Shown here: in pieces, positions 44,601-56,015 of the stretch
Layout of the letters: every line of letters starts with the position of its first letter
Numbering within the stretch: the first letter of the stretch is position 1
Source of the DNA: Thiobaca trueperi
GTDB taxonomy: Bacteria; Pseudomonadota; Gammaproteobacteria; Chromatiales; Chromatiaceae
NCBI RefSeq assembly: GCF_004342175.1
Contig: NZ_SMAO01000004.1
Span: 310,001 to 374,000, forward strand
Length of the DNA stretch: 64,000 nt
Reading direction: 5' to 3'
The notes under the pieces: generated by a model
Told to the model about the DNA's origin: nothing
The model's database searches: none
What the model saw: only the letters and a program-made list of their open reading frames with translations
Made by a program: the position numbers and the translations under genes

Positions 44601-44913
44601 GTGTATACCTTCTGGAAAATGTTGATCTGTCAAGTGGTGGAGCCCGACACCTGACACCAAGGTCGATGTGCGCACGATGAAGACTGGCTGATGAAACCTA
44701 ATTCAGCTTCGACTCTCCTGTCAAGAATGAAATGGCGGTGTCATGAACAGGAGATATCCATCTCGTTTTCCGGTTTTCCCCGTTGACAGGCCTTCAAACA
44801 GTTACCTAACTGGACGTCCCCGGCGCATCGAATCATTAGAGCCACCCTCACGGCCTAGGTTGGTACTGGCGCACATGAAAACAAGGCCGATAGTTTAATC
44901 GGTTTTATGACGT
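44601..44913. other. Intergenic stretch without a recognisable gene
   Basis: 313 bases between the 44136 gene and the methyltransferase 3' end. It is relatively AT-rich. I see no coding frame with a ribosome binding site, no repeat of the families noted elsewhere and no clear terminator. It must contain the promoter of the minus-strand gene at 44136-44600, but no convincing -35/-10 pair can be chosen by eye. Confidence 0.5.
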
Positions 44914-45570
44914 TCAGATGGCCTGGGATTCTGATCCGGCAAAAGCCAAAGAAGCTTCATTGCGATAATGGATCAATTTCCAATACCCTAAAAAATTAGT
45001 ATTGATCACCTGAATCCGTTGCAGATCCGCAGCGTCGAAAAGGCTCTCAAGCGCCATGTCAGGGCGAAACCCCAGTGTGACTGACAGGGGCCGCAGCATG
45101 GCCTCGATTTTTCTCAGCACAGGCTGCCTGGAGGCAAAATGGTTGACCAGGATGATGTCGCCCCCCGGCTTGCAGACTCGTTGCATTTCATCGATCAGAC
45201 GATGCGGATTCGGTACGACTGAGGCGACATACATCGCGACCACGGTATCGAATGTGGCGTCGGGAAAATCCATGTGCTCGGCATCCATTTCGTGCAGCGC
45301 CTCGACATGCAGGAGATTGCAGCCGGCGACGCGCTGGCGCGCCTTGTCCAGCATCTCCGGCGAGATATCGATGCCGGTCACGCGGCTGTCGGGACGATAA
45401 AAGGGCAGCGACAGCCCGGTGCCAACGCCGACCTCAAGGATCTGCTGGTGCGGTTTGGTGTTGGCCAGCGAGACGGTGAGCCGGCGCCCCGGATGCAGAA
45501 TCGGGCCAAACAGATAGTCGTAATGATTGGCGTAACGCCGATAGGTCTTTTGAAGCAGGGCAATATCCAT
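44914..45570 (-). CDS. SAM-dependent methyltransferase, probable phosphatidylethanolamine N-methyltransferase type
   Basis: 218 aa. SAM motif I is ILEVGVGTGLSLPFY (residues ~44-58), followed by VTGIDISPEMLDKARQRV, DFPDATFDTVVAMYVASVVPNP and PGGDIILVNHFAS. This profile matches the Rhodobacter-type PmtA enzymes that convert phosphatidylethanolamine to phosphatidylcholine, but other class I methyltransferases are similar. ATG at 45570 gives the family start MDIALLQKTYRRYANHYDYLFG. It is the last gene downstream of the fused lipid-type ABC transporter, which supports a lipid substrate. Confidence 0.78.
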   Translation of the reverse strand: MDIALLQKTYRRYANHYDYLFGPILHPGRRLTVSLANTKPHQQILEVGVGTGLSLPFYRPDSRVTGIDISPEMLDKARQRVAGCNLLHVEALHEMDAEHMDFPDATFDTVVAMYVASVVPNPHRLIDEMQRVCKPGGDIILVNHFASRQPVLRKIEAMLRPLSVTLGFRPDMALESLFDAADLQRIQVINTNFLGYWKLIHYRNEASLAFAGSESQAI

Positions 45571-45663
45571 GATACGCAACTCACTGCACTCGTTTTTGAG
45601 TGTGGGCGGTAATGTCAAAACAGCCTTCACAGACACTGACCTGTGACAACCGGTCACTGACGG

Positions 45664-47171
<1,508 letters not shown>

Positions 47172-47175
<4 letters not shown>

Positions 47176-48362
47176 GGTGTCGTCGCCTGGAGCGGGAGGC
47201 CGGTGCTGATGCCCTGTGCGGCCGCCACCGCCGCCTGTTCGTCGGTCATGAGCAGAACCACATAGTTGTCATGCCCGAGCAGAATGCCGCGCACCAGGAA
47301 GGCGACCAGCGGGTTGTGATCGCGCGGGTGCCGGTAGCGCAGCAGCTTGCGCGGCAGTTTCTGGGTCAGAAAATCGAAATCGAAACGGCTGCCCTGCCAG
47401 CGCGCCAGGAGCAGTGGATCGGTCGCCACCTTGTCCACCAGCGCCGGCAGATGCGGATTGGCCATCAGCGCCAGCAGTATTTCGGTAGCGAAGAGATTCG
47501 CAAAGGAGACGACCTTGGGGTCGCTCGACACCCTGAGAAAGGTCTCGAACAGCAGCGCCTGACTGCGCTGATCCGCGAGCAGATCCTGGAAGATGCGACC
47601 GGTCAGCGAGCCCGGAGGAGGCGCGCCGGGCAGGGTCTGAGCGGATTGTCCAAGCAGTGCGCTGCCAAGATCGGACACGGTATTCATCAGGCCGGTTTTG
47701 GTTTTCTCGACGGCGATCGGCCAGAGGTCATTGACCAGCCTCTCCGTATAGCTGGGATCGAGCGCGCCGACGAGATCCAGCCAGGACACCTGGATCCGGG
47801 GCGACATCCAGGTCTGGCGCAAGGCATCCTGAACCGTCCGCGACAGCTCGTCACGGTAGTGCTCTTTGAAATAGGACGAATCCAGCACCTCGGCAAAGGG
47901 GCGTGCGATCTGCTGCGTGAGATCCCAGCCTTCGGTCGCGATGGCCTCGCGGTCGCTGTTGGGCATCAGCGACCACAGCAGTCGCAGACCGGCGGGCTGC
48001 ACACTGACGATCCGTGCTGACGCCAGCGCATCGCGGCATTTTTCGGAGGTATAGGGCGCGAGCAGAACCTGGTGCTCGGAGGCGATCTGAACGGTTCCGC
48101 ACTGGCGGGGATGCAGTCCCGCTTCAAACACGAAGGCCAGTGACGAGCGATGCTTCCAGTACCCCAGACTGGCCTCGGACTCGAAGCGGGTGGAAAAAAC
48201 CGGATGCAGCGTTCTGGACGATGGCAGGGCGTTGAAACCGGCCCAGAGCGCCAGGGCGACCAGGGCGAGACTGGTCATGACGGGCAGCAAACTGCGCCAG
48301 CGCCGTAACGGCAGTCGCCGCAGGCGCGCCCCGCTCTGTGGCGTCTTATCCAATTGAATCAT
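47172..48362 (-). CDS. Membrane-anchored periplasmic protein of the fused ABC operon, unknown
   Basis: 396 aa. A cytoplasmic basic N-terminus (RLRRLPLRRWR) and one membrane anchor (residues ~28-47, LLPVMTSLALVALALWAGF) precede a ~340-residue periplasmic domain. No MCE domain motif is visible; the region is mainly helical (SYTERLVNDLWPIAVEKTKTGLMN, LLFETFLRVSSDPKVVSFANLF). Position suggests it replaces MlaD as the periplasmic partner of the transporter; this is inference. ATG 48362 is chosen; a TTG at 48365 immediately precedes it. Confidence 0.7.
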
Positions 48363-48435
48363 CAAGATCGATATCCATCAGCCTGTGGTCGGTTCTGGCT
48401 CTCATGAAATCGCCTGCGTTATCCCCGATGCCAGT

Positions 48436-48909
48436 TCATCGGGATCCGCCAGTGCAGTTCAGGTGAGCGTCATCGCCACGCTGGGCCGCCGCCAGACGCT
48501 CCACCAGTTCGGCATGCGCCTGTCGCGCGGCCATCAACTCGGCGCCAAGCCGCGTGACCTCCGTCTCACGCGCAAGCAGCGCCTGGCGCAACTGGTCGCT
48601 TTCCTGTGCGCCTTCGGCGAGCCGGCGCTCGGCGTCCATCCGCGCCTGATCGGCGCTTTTGCGCGCGGCAGCCGAATCCTTGAGCTTGCCTTCCATCCCC
48701 TGCACGCGCAGTCGGAGCTCATCCAGTTGAAGCTGGAGCTGGGCGACCGACAGCGGTGCCTCTGCGGCAGATTCCGGGGTGATTGCTGGCGTCTTCATCT
48801 CCGTTGGATCAGCTGGCGCGAGAGACATCCAGCCGGACGCAGCCAGAAGCATGGCGAACGCGACGCGTGTTCGCCACGGGTGTTGACGCAGACAGCGAGA
48901 ATCTGACAT
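48436..48909 (-). CDS. Secreted coiled-coil protein at the head of the ABC operon
   Basis: 157 aa. A signal-like segment (RVAFAMLLAASGWMSLAPAD) is followed by a long charged heptad-rich helix (residues ~52-150, LSVAQLQLQLDELRLRVQGMEGKLKDSAAARKSADQ...) predicted to be a coiled coil. AGGAG abuts ATG 48909 with no spacing, so the true start may be the internal ATG at MLLAAS. First gene of the minus-strand unit ending at 44914. Function unknown; perhaps a structural partner of the transporter. Confidence 0.65.
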   Translation of the reverse strand: MSDSRCLRQHPWRTRVAFAMLLAASGWMSLAPADPTEMKTPAITPESAAEAPLSVAQLQLQLDELRLRVQGMEGKLKDSAAARKSADQARMDAERRLAEGAQESDQLRQALLARETEVTRLGAELMAARQAHAELVERLAAAQRGDDAHLNCTGGSR

Positions 48910-48942
48910 CTCCTTTGCTCCTGGCCTGGCAGGGTCTGACGA

Positions 48943-50304
48943 TCAGCCGATGGATGGCAATCCAGCCAGCGCCATCGCTACCTCATCCTCGGCATAGACC
49001 AGATCTTTTAGCTTGCCGCCAAGATAATCGGTATAGGCCTGCATGTCGAAGTTGCCGTGACCGCTCAGGTTAAAGAGGATGGTCTTGGCCTCGCCGGTCT
49101 CGCGGCATTTTTCGGCCTCATGGATGGCTGCCTTGACCGCATGATTGGCCTCGGGCGCCGGGATGATGCCCTCGGCCTTGGCGAACTGGATGCCGGCGGC
49201 GAAACAGTCGAGCTGGTTATAGGAACGCGGATCGATGTAACCAAGCGCGGCCAGATGACTGACCTGGGGCGCCATGCCGTGATAGCGCAGACCGCCGGCA
49301 TGGAAGCCGGGCGGGACGAAGGTTGAGCCGAGGGTGTACATTCTGCACAGCGGGGTCAGATGCGCCGTGTCGCCGAAATCATAGGCGAAGCGGCCCTTGG
49401 TCAGGGTCGGGCAGGCCGAGGGCTCGACCGCGATGCACTGCACCTTGCGTCCGCCGCGCAACTGCTCGCCAAGGAAGGGGAAGGCGATACCGGCAAAGTT
49501 ACTGCCGCCGCCGGTGCAGCCGATGACCATGTCCGGATAGACATCGGCCATCTCCATCTGTTTCTGTGCCTCCAGTCCGATCACGGTCTGATGCAGCAGG
49601 ACATGGTTGAGCACACTGCCGAGCGCATATTTGGTGTCATCGCGCTGCGCCGCCAGCTCGACCGCCTCGCTGATGGCAATCCCCAGACTGCCGGTGCTGT
49701 CCGGGTGTTCGGCGAGGATGGCGCGGCCCGACTCAGTGGTGTTGCTGGGACTGGCGATGCACTCGGCGCCGAAGGTCTCCATGAAGGCGCGGCGATACGG
49801 CTTCTGGTTGAAGCTCACCTTGACCATGTAGACCAGGATCTCCAGCCCGAACATGGAACCTGCGAGCGCCAGCGACGATCCCCACTGGCCCGCGCCGGTC
49901 TCGGTGGTGATGCGTTTGACGCCCTCGGCCTTGTTGTAAAACGCCTGGGCGATAGCGGTGTTGGCCTTGTGGCTGCCGGAGGGGCTGACCCCTTCGTATT
50001 TGTAGAAAATTTTGGCCGGGGTCTTGAGCGCCTGTTCCAGACGGCGCGCGCGGTAAAGCGGGGCGGGGCGCCACTGACGCAGCACCTCGCGCACCGGCTC
50101 GGGGATCTCGATCTCGCGCTCGGTGCTCATTTCCTGCTCAATGACGGCACGCGGGAAGATGACTTCCAGTTCGTCCGGCGTGATCGGCTGCTGGGTGCCC
50201 GGATGCAGGACCGGATCAAGCGGCTTGGGCAGATCCGCGTTGATGTTGTACCAGAAACGTGGAAGGTGTTGCTCGTCGAGCAGGAATTTGACCGCGTCTT
50301 TCAT
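48943..50304 (-). CDS. trpB2: Tryptophan synthase beta-chain 2 (TrpB2-type)
   Basis: PLP enzyme of the TrpB2 class, which makes tryptophan from indole and serine without a tightly bound TrpA. 453 aa, longer than TrpB1 (~400), as expected. The PLP lysine is K113 in [11 protein letters not shown], the phosphate-binding glycine loop is [10 protein letters not shown], and [12 protein letters not shown] is conserved. The N-terminal extension [28 protein letters not shown] is diagnostic for TrpB2. ATG 50304 ([12 protein letters not shown]) is the family start; the frame is open to 50658 without similarity. Divergent from the riboswitch-controlled ahcY. Confidence 0.93.
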   Translation of the reverse strand: MKDAVKFLLDEQHLPRFWYNINADLPKPLDPVLHPGTQQPITPDELEVIFPRAVIEQEMSTEREIEIPEPVREVLRQWRPAPLYRARRLEQALKTPAKIFYKYEGVSPSGSHKANTAIAQAFYNKAEGVKRITTETGAGQWGSSLALAGSMFGLEILVYMVKVSFNQKPYRRAFMETFGAECIASPSNTTESGRAILAEHPDSTGSLGIAISEAVELAAQRDDTKYALGSVLNHVLLHQTVIGLEAQKQMEMADVYPDMVIGCTGGGSNFAGIAFPFLGEQLRGGRKVQCIAVEPSACPTLTKGRFAYDFGDTAHLTPLCRMYTLGSTFVPPGFHAGGLRYHGMAPQVSHLAALGYIDPRSYNQLDCFAAGIQFAKAEGIIPAPEANHAVKAAIHEAEKCRETGEAKTILFNLSGHGNFDMQAYTDYLGGKLKDLVYAEDEVAMALAGLPSIG

Positions 50305-50587
50305 GCTGTCATCGAACCTCGGTGATGGAAGGATGATCGGCGGGCCAGCGCCAGCCGATCTCTGGTGTCTGGGGCAAGTGTGCCACTTTTGAGGCGGCGC
50401 TTGTATCCCTGCGGCTTTTGCATCACGGCGAGCGCGGCGTCCAGCTCCTGATGCAGCGGGTCTTGACACCTCGTCCGGGGCGGCAACATTATCCCCAAAG
50501 ACATCCTGAGCGCCATCTGCATCCTGGCGGTTTGCCCAAACCGCCGAAGACTTCATAATAATCAAAAAATCGAACTGACTTCCAAAT

Positions 50588-50668
50588 CCCCCTGCCGAGG
50601 AGCGTTGCGACCCGAATCCATTCGGGCCAGGCTCGGCGATGGGGGTCAATTTTTCCAACGGCGCTCAC
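50588..50668 (+). promoter_or_regulatory. S-adenosylhomocysteine (SAH) riboswitch upstream of ahcY
   Basis: The conserved core CCGAGGAGCGTTGCGACC (from ~50595), a hairpin CCCGAAT-CC-ATTCGGG, GCCAGGCTCGG (50626-50636) and the downstream CAACGGCGCTCAC (~50657-50669) match the SAH riboswitch consensus. CCGAG pairs with CTCGG, the outer CCCCC with GGGGG (50641-50645), and GAGCG with CGCTC as the pseudoknot. It ends ~26 bases before the ahcY start. SAH riboswitches turn on ahcY when SAH accumulates. The rest of the 390-base gap to trpB2 must hold both promoters. Confidence 0.92.
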
Positions 50669-50694
50669 TCACGTTCTATCGAGGTTTGATTCAC

Positions 50695-52101
<1,407 letters not shown>

Positions 52102-52102
52102 A

Positions 52103-52189
52103 TTAAACCGCGCCCAGTGCGATAGGCGATGTTTTTGGGCTGGATCGACCTTGTCAGCATTGACGACCATGTGAGCTGGCGCGGTTTAA
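52103..52189 (+). repeat. TTTAAACCGCG palindromic element, locus 3 first copy
   Basis: 87 bp, TTAAACCGCGCCC to GGCGCGGTTTAA (exact complement over 12 bases). Internal AGTGCGATAGGCGATGTTTT aligns with the heads of loci 1 and 2. It begins 2 bases after the ahcY stop codon. Confidence 0.83.
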
Positions 52190-52201
52190 GGTATTAAAGA
52201 T

Positions 52202-52288
52202 TTTAAACCGCGTCTCCGCAGGGTCCATAAATGCGGCAAACGGCAAACTCGCCTGAAACTTAAGCCTCTCGTTCTGGACGTGGTTTAA
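52202..52288 (-). repeat. TTTAAACCGCG palindromic element, locus 3 second copy (inverted)
   Basis: 87 bp, TTTAAACCGCGTC to GACGTGGTTTAA. Read on the minus strand, CCAGAACGAGAGGCTTAAG then TTTCAG aligns with the head of locus 1. The 12-base spacer between copies is AT-rich (GGTATTAAAGAT). Confidence 0.82.
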
Positions 52289-52325
52289 GCTCGACTAGTG
52301 TGCAGCACCTTAGAAATCCCGAGGC

Positions 52326-52384
52326 CGTTCGTTGTCGTTGTCGTCGGCTTGCAAATTTTCGATTACGACAACGACAATGATCGG
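52326..52384 (-). repeat. GTTGTC/GACAAC hexamer inverted repeat, copy 2
   Basis: CGTTCGTTGTCGTTGTCGTC, then GGCTTGCAAATTTTCGATTA, then CGACAACGACAATGATCGG. It is the reverse complement of the copy at 11261-11327 with two fewer hexamers on one arm and a conserved loop. Confidence 0.75.
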
Positions 52385-52509
52385 AGATGGTCTCGGAACA
52401 TCTGCACTGCTGCACTAGCCACGCGGCGAACGCTGTGTCTCAAGCATCGACCGTTCGCCATTACCGCGCTCGCCAATCGATGACTCGGCATGCCTAAGGC
52501 AATTCGCGC

Positions 52510-52775
52510 ATGAAAGAAAGTGCCTGTTACGTCAAACTCGTCGAGTGGTCAGAAGAAGACCAATGTTTTATCGGGCAATGTCCGGGAATCATTGGCCCTG
52601 CTGTCATGGCGACGACGAGGAGCAGGTTTATCACGAGCTTTGTCTGATTGTCGATGAATGGATCGACATCCTGAAACAGGACGCAAAGCCCCTGCCTCCA
52701 ATGACCTCCGGCATGAATTTAACGCGATTGATCTTGGCGCAGGCTGGCGATGCGAAGCATGCCATGAGCCTTTGA
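52510..52775 (+). pseudogene. HicB-family antitoxin-like gene, frameshifted
   Basis: Frame 1 from ATG 52510 gives MKESACYVKLVEWSEEDQCF then IGQCPGIIGP. The next frame then continues CCHGDDEEQVYHELCLIVDEW and IDILKQDAKPLPPMTSGMN. Joined at about 52597 (one base lost), this matches the HicB-like antitoxin pattern (Y.....WS.ED..F.g.CPG...g..HG.d...vy.eL...v.ew......G.plP). The C-terminal DNA-binding part is missing, since the frame ends soon after. No hicA toxin gene is recognisable upstream, so this is probably a dead solitary remnant. Confidence 0.68.
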
Positions 52776-52824
52776 ATGGCTGAGGCTGTGACAGCCAAAG
52801 CCGCATCTTCCAGGAACGCTATTC

Positions 52825-53682
52825 ATGTCATTTCCGCCTGTTTCAAATCCACTTTACAGCGTCGAGCTGTTCCCCCCCAAAACCCCCGAGGGCATGGACA
52901 AGCTCAAGCTGGAGATTGCCAGGCTCAATGCGCTTGGCCCCGCTTATTTCTCCGTGACCTATGGCGCTGGCGGCTCAACCCGCGAAGGCACCTTCGAGAC
53001 CGTCGCCTGGCTGCGCGGCCTGGGGATCGAGACCGCGCCGCATCTGGCCTGTATCGGTTCCAGTCGCGACGAGGTGCGCGAGATCCTGAACCAGTATCTG
53101 GGGCAGGGCATCCGGCGTCTGGTGGCGCTGCGCGGCGACATGCCGTCCGGCATGGGCGCGGGCAACAGCGGCGACTTCCGCTATGCCAATGACTTGGTGA
53201 GCTTCGTCCGCGCGGAATTCGGCGATGCCTTTCAGATCGAGGTGGCGGCCTATCCTGAATATCATCCGCAATCGGGCAGCCCGGCGCGCGATCTGGAGAA
53301 CTTCAAGCGCAAGGTCGAGGCGGGCGCGGATGGCGCCATCACGCAGTATTTCTACAATGCCGACGCCTATTTCGCCTTCGTCGAAAGTTGTCGTAAAGAA
53401 GGAATCGAGGTGCCGATCATCCCCGGCATCATGCCCATCACCAACTACACCCAGCTTGCGCGGTTTTCGGACACCTGCGGCGCTGAGATCCCGCGCTGGG
53501 TGCGCCGACGTCTGGAAGGTTACGGCGACGATGTCGAGAGCATCCGGGCCTTCGGTCATGAGGTGGTGCAGCGGCTCTGTCGCGAACTGCTCGCCGGCGG
53601 CGCGCCCGGTCTGCATTTTTACACCATGAATCAGTCCGGGCCGGTGCAGGCCCTGTGGCGCGAGCTGGGATTGTCCGATTGA
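52825..53682 (+). CDS. metF: 5,10-methylenetetrahydrofolate reductase MetF
   Basis: FAD enzyme making 5-methyltetrahydrofolate for methionine synthesis. 285 aa TIM barrel. Motifs: YSVELFPPKTPEGMDKL, PAYFSVTYGAGGSTREGT, RLVALRGDMP, VAAYPEYHPQ, ADGAITQYFYNADAYFAF, PIIPGIMPITNYTQL, LHFYTMNQS. Pairs functionally with ahcY just upstream: one removes SAH, the other supplies methyl groups. The repeats and broken hicB between them probably inserted into an ahcY-metF neighbourhood. Confidence 0.97.
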   Translation: MSFPPVSNPLYSVELFPPKTPEGMDKLKLEIARLNALGPAYFSVTYGAGGSTREGTFETVAWLRGLGIETAPHLACIGSSRDEVREILNQYLGQGIRRLVALRGDMPSGMGAGNSGDFRYANDLVSFVRAEFGDAFQIEVAAYPEYHPQSGSPARDLENFKRKVEAGADGAITQYFYNADAYFAFVESCRKEGIEVPIIPGIMPITNYTQLARFSDTCGAEIPRWVRRRLEGYGDDVESIRAFGHEVVQRLCRELLAGGAPGLHFYTMNQSGPVQALWRELGLSD

Positions 53683-53756
53683 GAATTTTCAAATCCTTCG
53701 CGGCTGTGGCTTGCTAATCTCCGGCCCGCGAAATCATCCACTCCTACTTGTTCACA

Positions 53757-53788
53757 GGCCGCCCACTGATTTGGGGCGGCTTTTTCTT
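53757..53788 (+). terminator. Intrinsic terminator after metF
   Basis: GGCCGCCC, loop ACTGATTTG, GGGCGGC, then TTTTTCTTT. A 7-bp GC stem followed directly by a T-rich run. Properly placed ~75 bases after the metF stop. Confidence 0.82.
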
Positions 53789-53807
53789 TATCTGGGTAGA
53801 TCTGGGG

Positions 53808-53920
53808 GTAGTGCCCCAATCCGTAGGATGCAAACCGAGCGACTATCGACCACGAAGCCGCTCCGTCTCTCATCAAGAGGGTGACTCCCTTGATCACCAT
53901 CCTGCGAATTAGGGCACTAC
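53808..53920 (+). mobile_element. MITE-like element, copy 1 (113 bp)
   Basis: Begins GTAGTGCCCCAATCCGTAGG and ends with the reverse complement of GTAGTGCCCTAATTCGCAGG, giving terminal inverted repeats of ~23 bases with about three mismatches. It has no transposase gene. A near-identical copy in the same orientation lies at 56952-57063. The 343-base gap 53683-54025 holds this element, the metF terminator and nothing else recognisable. Confidence 0.78.
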
Positions 53921-54025
53921 CAGCGTTGATTGGTCGGTGACAGCGCGCTGGCAGGGCAACAGGGGCTTCCTGCCCCGAGATCTTGCCCCATGAGGGTATC
54001 CGGATGTGGACCGTTCTGTTACGCG

Positions 54026-55825
54026 TCAGAACTTCCGGGCACTGATGGACGTCGCCCATTTGTTTCCGGTATCCGCCCACTCGAAGGCACCCCAGAGGTT
54101 CCCCGTCGACCAGTCATAGCCCGCGCCACTGTAATCACCCCAACGGTTACGGCCGTTTGAAACCCGATTGTAAACTCCTAGGCCATTGACGAGATTGAGG
54201 AAGGGTCCCGTGGTGGCCGCCGGCTGATTGTCATAGATCTTGACGAGTCCAGAGCCGTACTTGGTGGCTGCGGATTGGGCGGTCTCCGCATCGGTCCAAC
54301 CCCCGAAGACCCCCAGGTGGGCATTGGCAGAGCCTCCTCCCTGCACGGTGATGGCAGGGTAGAAATAGTAGAAGCCATTCCCGCCGTAAAGCAGGTGCTG
54401 CCAGTCCCGCGAATTGTTCGAGGTGTTCAGGCGGACCGTCAACCATCCGGATCTGTTTCCATTATTGTTGACATCGGTGGTGAGGGTCGTGAAGACACGG
54501 CCTTGCGAATACACCGCATTCATAACCCGGGCGTCGCCGCCATCGATCCGAACTGAGCTGCCGGGCTGCTTCACATTGTTCCCGATGGCATAGTACTGCT
54601 GGACCGCGATGGCACTGCGGCTCAGAGTGGCTGCGGCGGCGCTGGTCCGGCTACCCCCGAGTTTCCACAGCAGCATGCTGTTCCCGGAGCCGGAGAAGGT
54701 GTTGACGAAGTAGGTGTTGGAGGTCGAGCTCGCAGAGTGTGGAAGGGCAGGCTGCAGGGAAAACGCCGAGCCGCCGGAGGGCCAGGTCAGTCCGGTCCAT
54801 TTCACCCCGTTGGTGGCGCCCGCGCAGTTGGCTGTGAAAATAGCGGGGTTGATGGTCTGAATCATGGATGTCTGGAATGAACCACCAAAGCGGAAGTAAT
54901 TCCCTGTCACATAGACGCCCCACTTGTCCGCTCCCAGGCCCGCATAATCCAGCCACTGTGCCGTGCTGCCTGAGCCGATGGTCGAATCCCACCGCCAGCG
55001 GCACCAGCCCTGGGTCGGGTTCGAGGTCTTCGAGACGGCGACCCAGAAGTAGGACTTCTGATTGGTCTCGTCGAGCCCCAGGATCAGCATCAGAAAACGG
55101 TTATGCCAGGGATCATAGATGACCCTGGGATCATACATGAAGGCCCCTGATGACCAGGGAGAGGGTTTGTTCATGAAGGAGTCGTAGGTCGTATGGGCCT
55201 GGATCGTGCCTCCCGTCTTATTGTAAACAGCAAAGCCTGAATTCACCGCCTCGATGACATGTGAAGGGCCGACGGCGTGGACGGTGTCGGGCGGAATCCA
55301 GCCGGTATTACTGATTGCCTTCCACTGAGCCACCAAATCTCCTGGTGCCTTGGCATCCCCGGGCGCATTGGTCTGATCGAGTTTGGGAGGTGCCGAGGGG
55401 CGATCGGTGGGTATCACCGAAAAGGGGGATGTCGGGTCCTGACTCTGGTCATCGGTCAGAGGCTGCAGTTGCTCGCCCTGGAGGATGACCTGCGGATACG
55501 ACACCTCAGGTGTGAGGGCGCGGGGGATATCTTTCAGAAAGATCACCCCACCAGGGGTGCCACCTTTCGTCTTGACTGCCGCACTTTCGACAGGTTCATC
55601 GGGATAACCGAATGGTTCCGATGGGAGCGGAGCGTCTGAACCGGGTGTCGCAACCGCTGCGGCCAGACCCTTGGGTGTGTCAATGGGGGGGAGCGCCTCC
55701 TGGCTGACTGCCAAGGACACGGCACCGAATGTCGTTCCAAGAGCCAAAAAACAGGCAACGACCATTGACCGGTGACGAGTGTTGGGTGGTTTGCGAATTG
55801 GAATACGAGGCGTCAGAATATTCAT
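54026..55825 (-). CDS. Large secreted protein, unknown, probably beta-propeller-like
   Basis: 599 aa. An N-terminal export signal follows a long charged start (residues ~20-48, SMVVACFLALGTTFGAVSLAV), then a Pro-rich, Asp-rich region to ~150. The main part (150-599) is rich in Gly, Asn, Ser, Thr, Trp and Tyr with repeated beta motifs, e.g. GFAVYNKTGGTIQAHT, MYDPRVIYDPWHNRFLML, YFWVAVSKTSNPTQGW, HLGVFGGWTDAET, NRWGDYSGAGYDWSTGNLWGAFEW. This suggests a repeat-built beta fold. ATG 55825 has GGAG ~8 bases upstream. Composition differs from the housekeeping genes, and it lies between the two MITE copies. Confidence 0.72.
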   Translation of the reverse strand: MNILTPRIPIRKPPNTRHRSMVVACFLALGTTFGAVSLAVSQEALPPIDTPKGLAAAVATPGSDAPLPSEPFGYPDEPVESAAVKTKGGTPGGVIFLKDIPRALTPEVSYPQVILQGEQLQPLTDDQSQDPTSPFSVIPTDRPSAPPKLDQTNAPGDAKAPGDLVAQWKAISNTGWIPPDTVHAVGPSHVIEAVNSGFAVYNKTGGTIQAHTTYDSFMNKPSPWSSGAFMYDPRVIYDPWHNRFLMLILGLDETNQKSYFWVAVSKTSNPTQGWCRWRWDSTIGSGSTAQWLDYAGLGADKWGVYVTGNYFRFGGSFQTSMIQTINPAIFTANCAGATNGVKWTGLTWPSGGSAFSLQPALPHSASSTSNTYFVNTFSGSGNSMLLWKLGGSRTSAAAATLSRSAIAVQQYYAIGNNVKQPGSSVRIDGGDARVMNAVYSQGRVFTTLTTDVNNNGNRSGWLTVRLNTSNNSRDWQHLLYGGNGFYYFYPAITVQGGGSANAHLGVFGGWTDAETAQSAATKYGSGLVKIYDNQPAATTGPFLNLVNGLGVYNRVSNGRNRWGDYSGAGYDWSTGNLWGAFEWADTGNKWATSISARKF

Positions 55826-56015
55826 TGCGCGGACTCCGGGTAAATGACGGGAACCCATGGCGTGACAGACATTGTTCGGAATGTGACACCTCCTTTATTA
55901 GCAAAGCGATTACGTCAATGGCGCTAAACAGGCAGCCTTTCACTACCAGTCACATTCCTGCCGACCTGGATGACAACCGGCGAAGGAAGCATGGCCGATG
56001 CGGCTTGCCAAGGTG

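Noticed and set aside
44780-44815. TTGACA with a downstream CTAACT as a plus-strand promoter
   Set aside because: The -10 match is poor and no plus-strand gene follows it.
49360-50325. 321-codon plus-strand frame opposite trpB2
   Set aside because: Antisense to TrpB2, which has an intact active site across the same bases.
53631-54080. 149-codon minus-strand frame through MITE copy 1
   Set aside because: Its only peptide shared with another frame (MVIKGVTLLMRDGAASW) is encoded by the MITE itself, and the same peptide arises from copy 2. It is repeat translation, not a gene.
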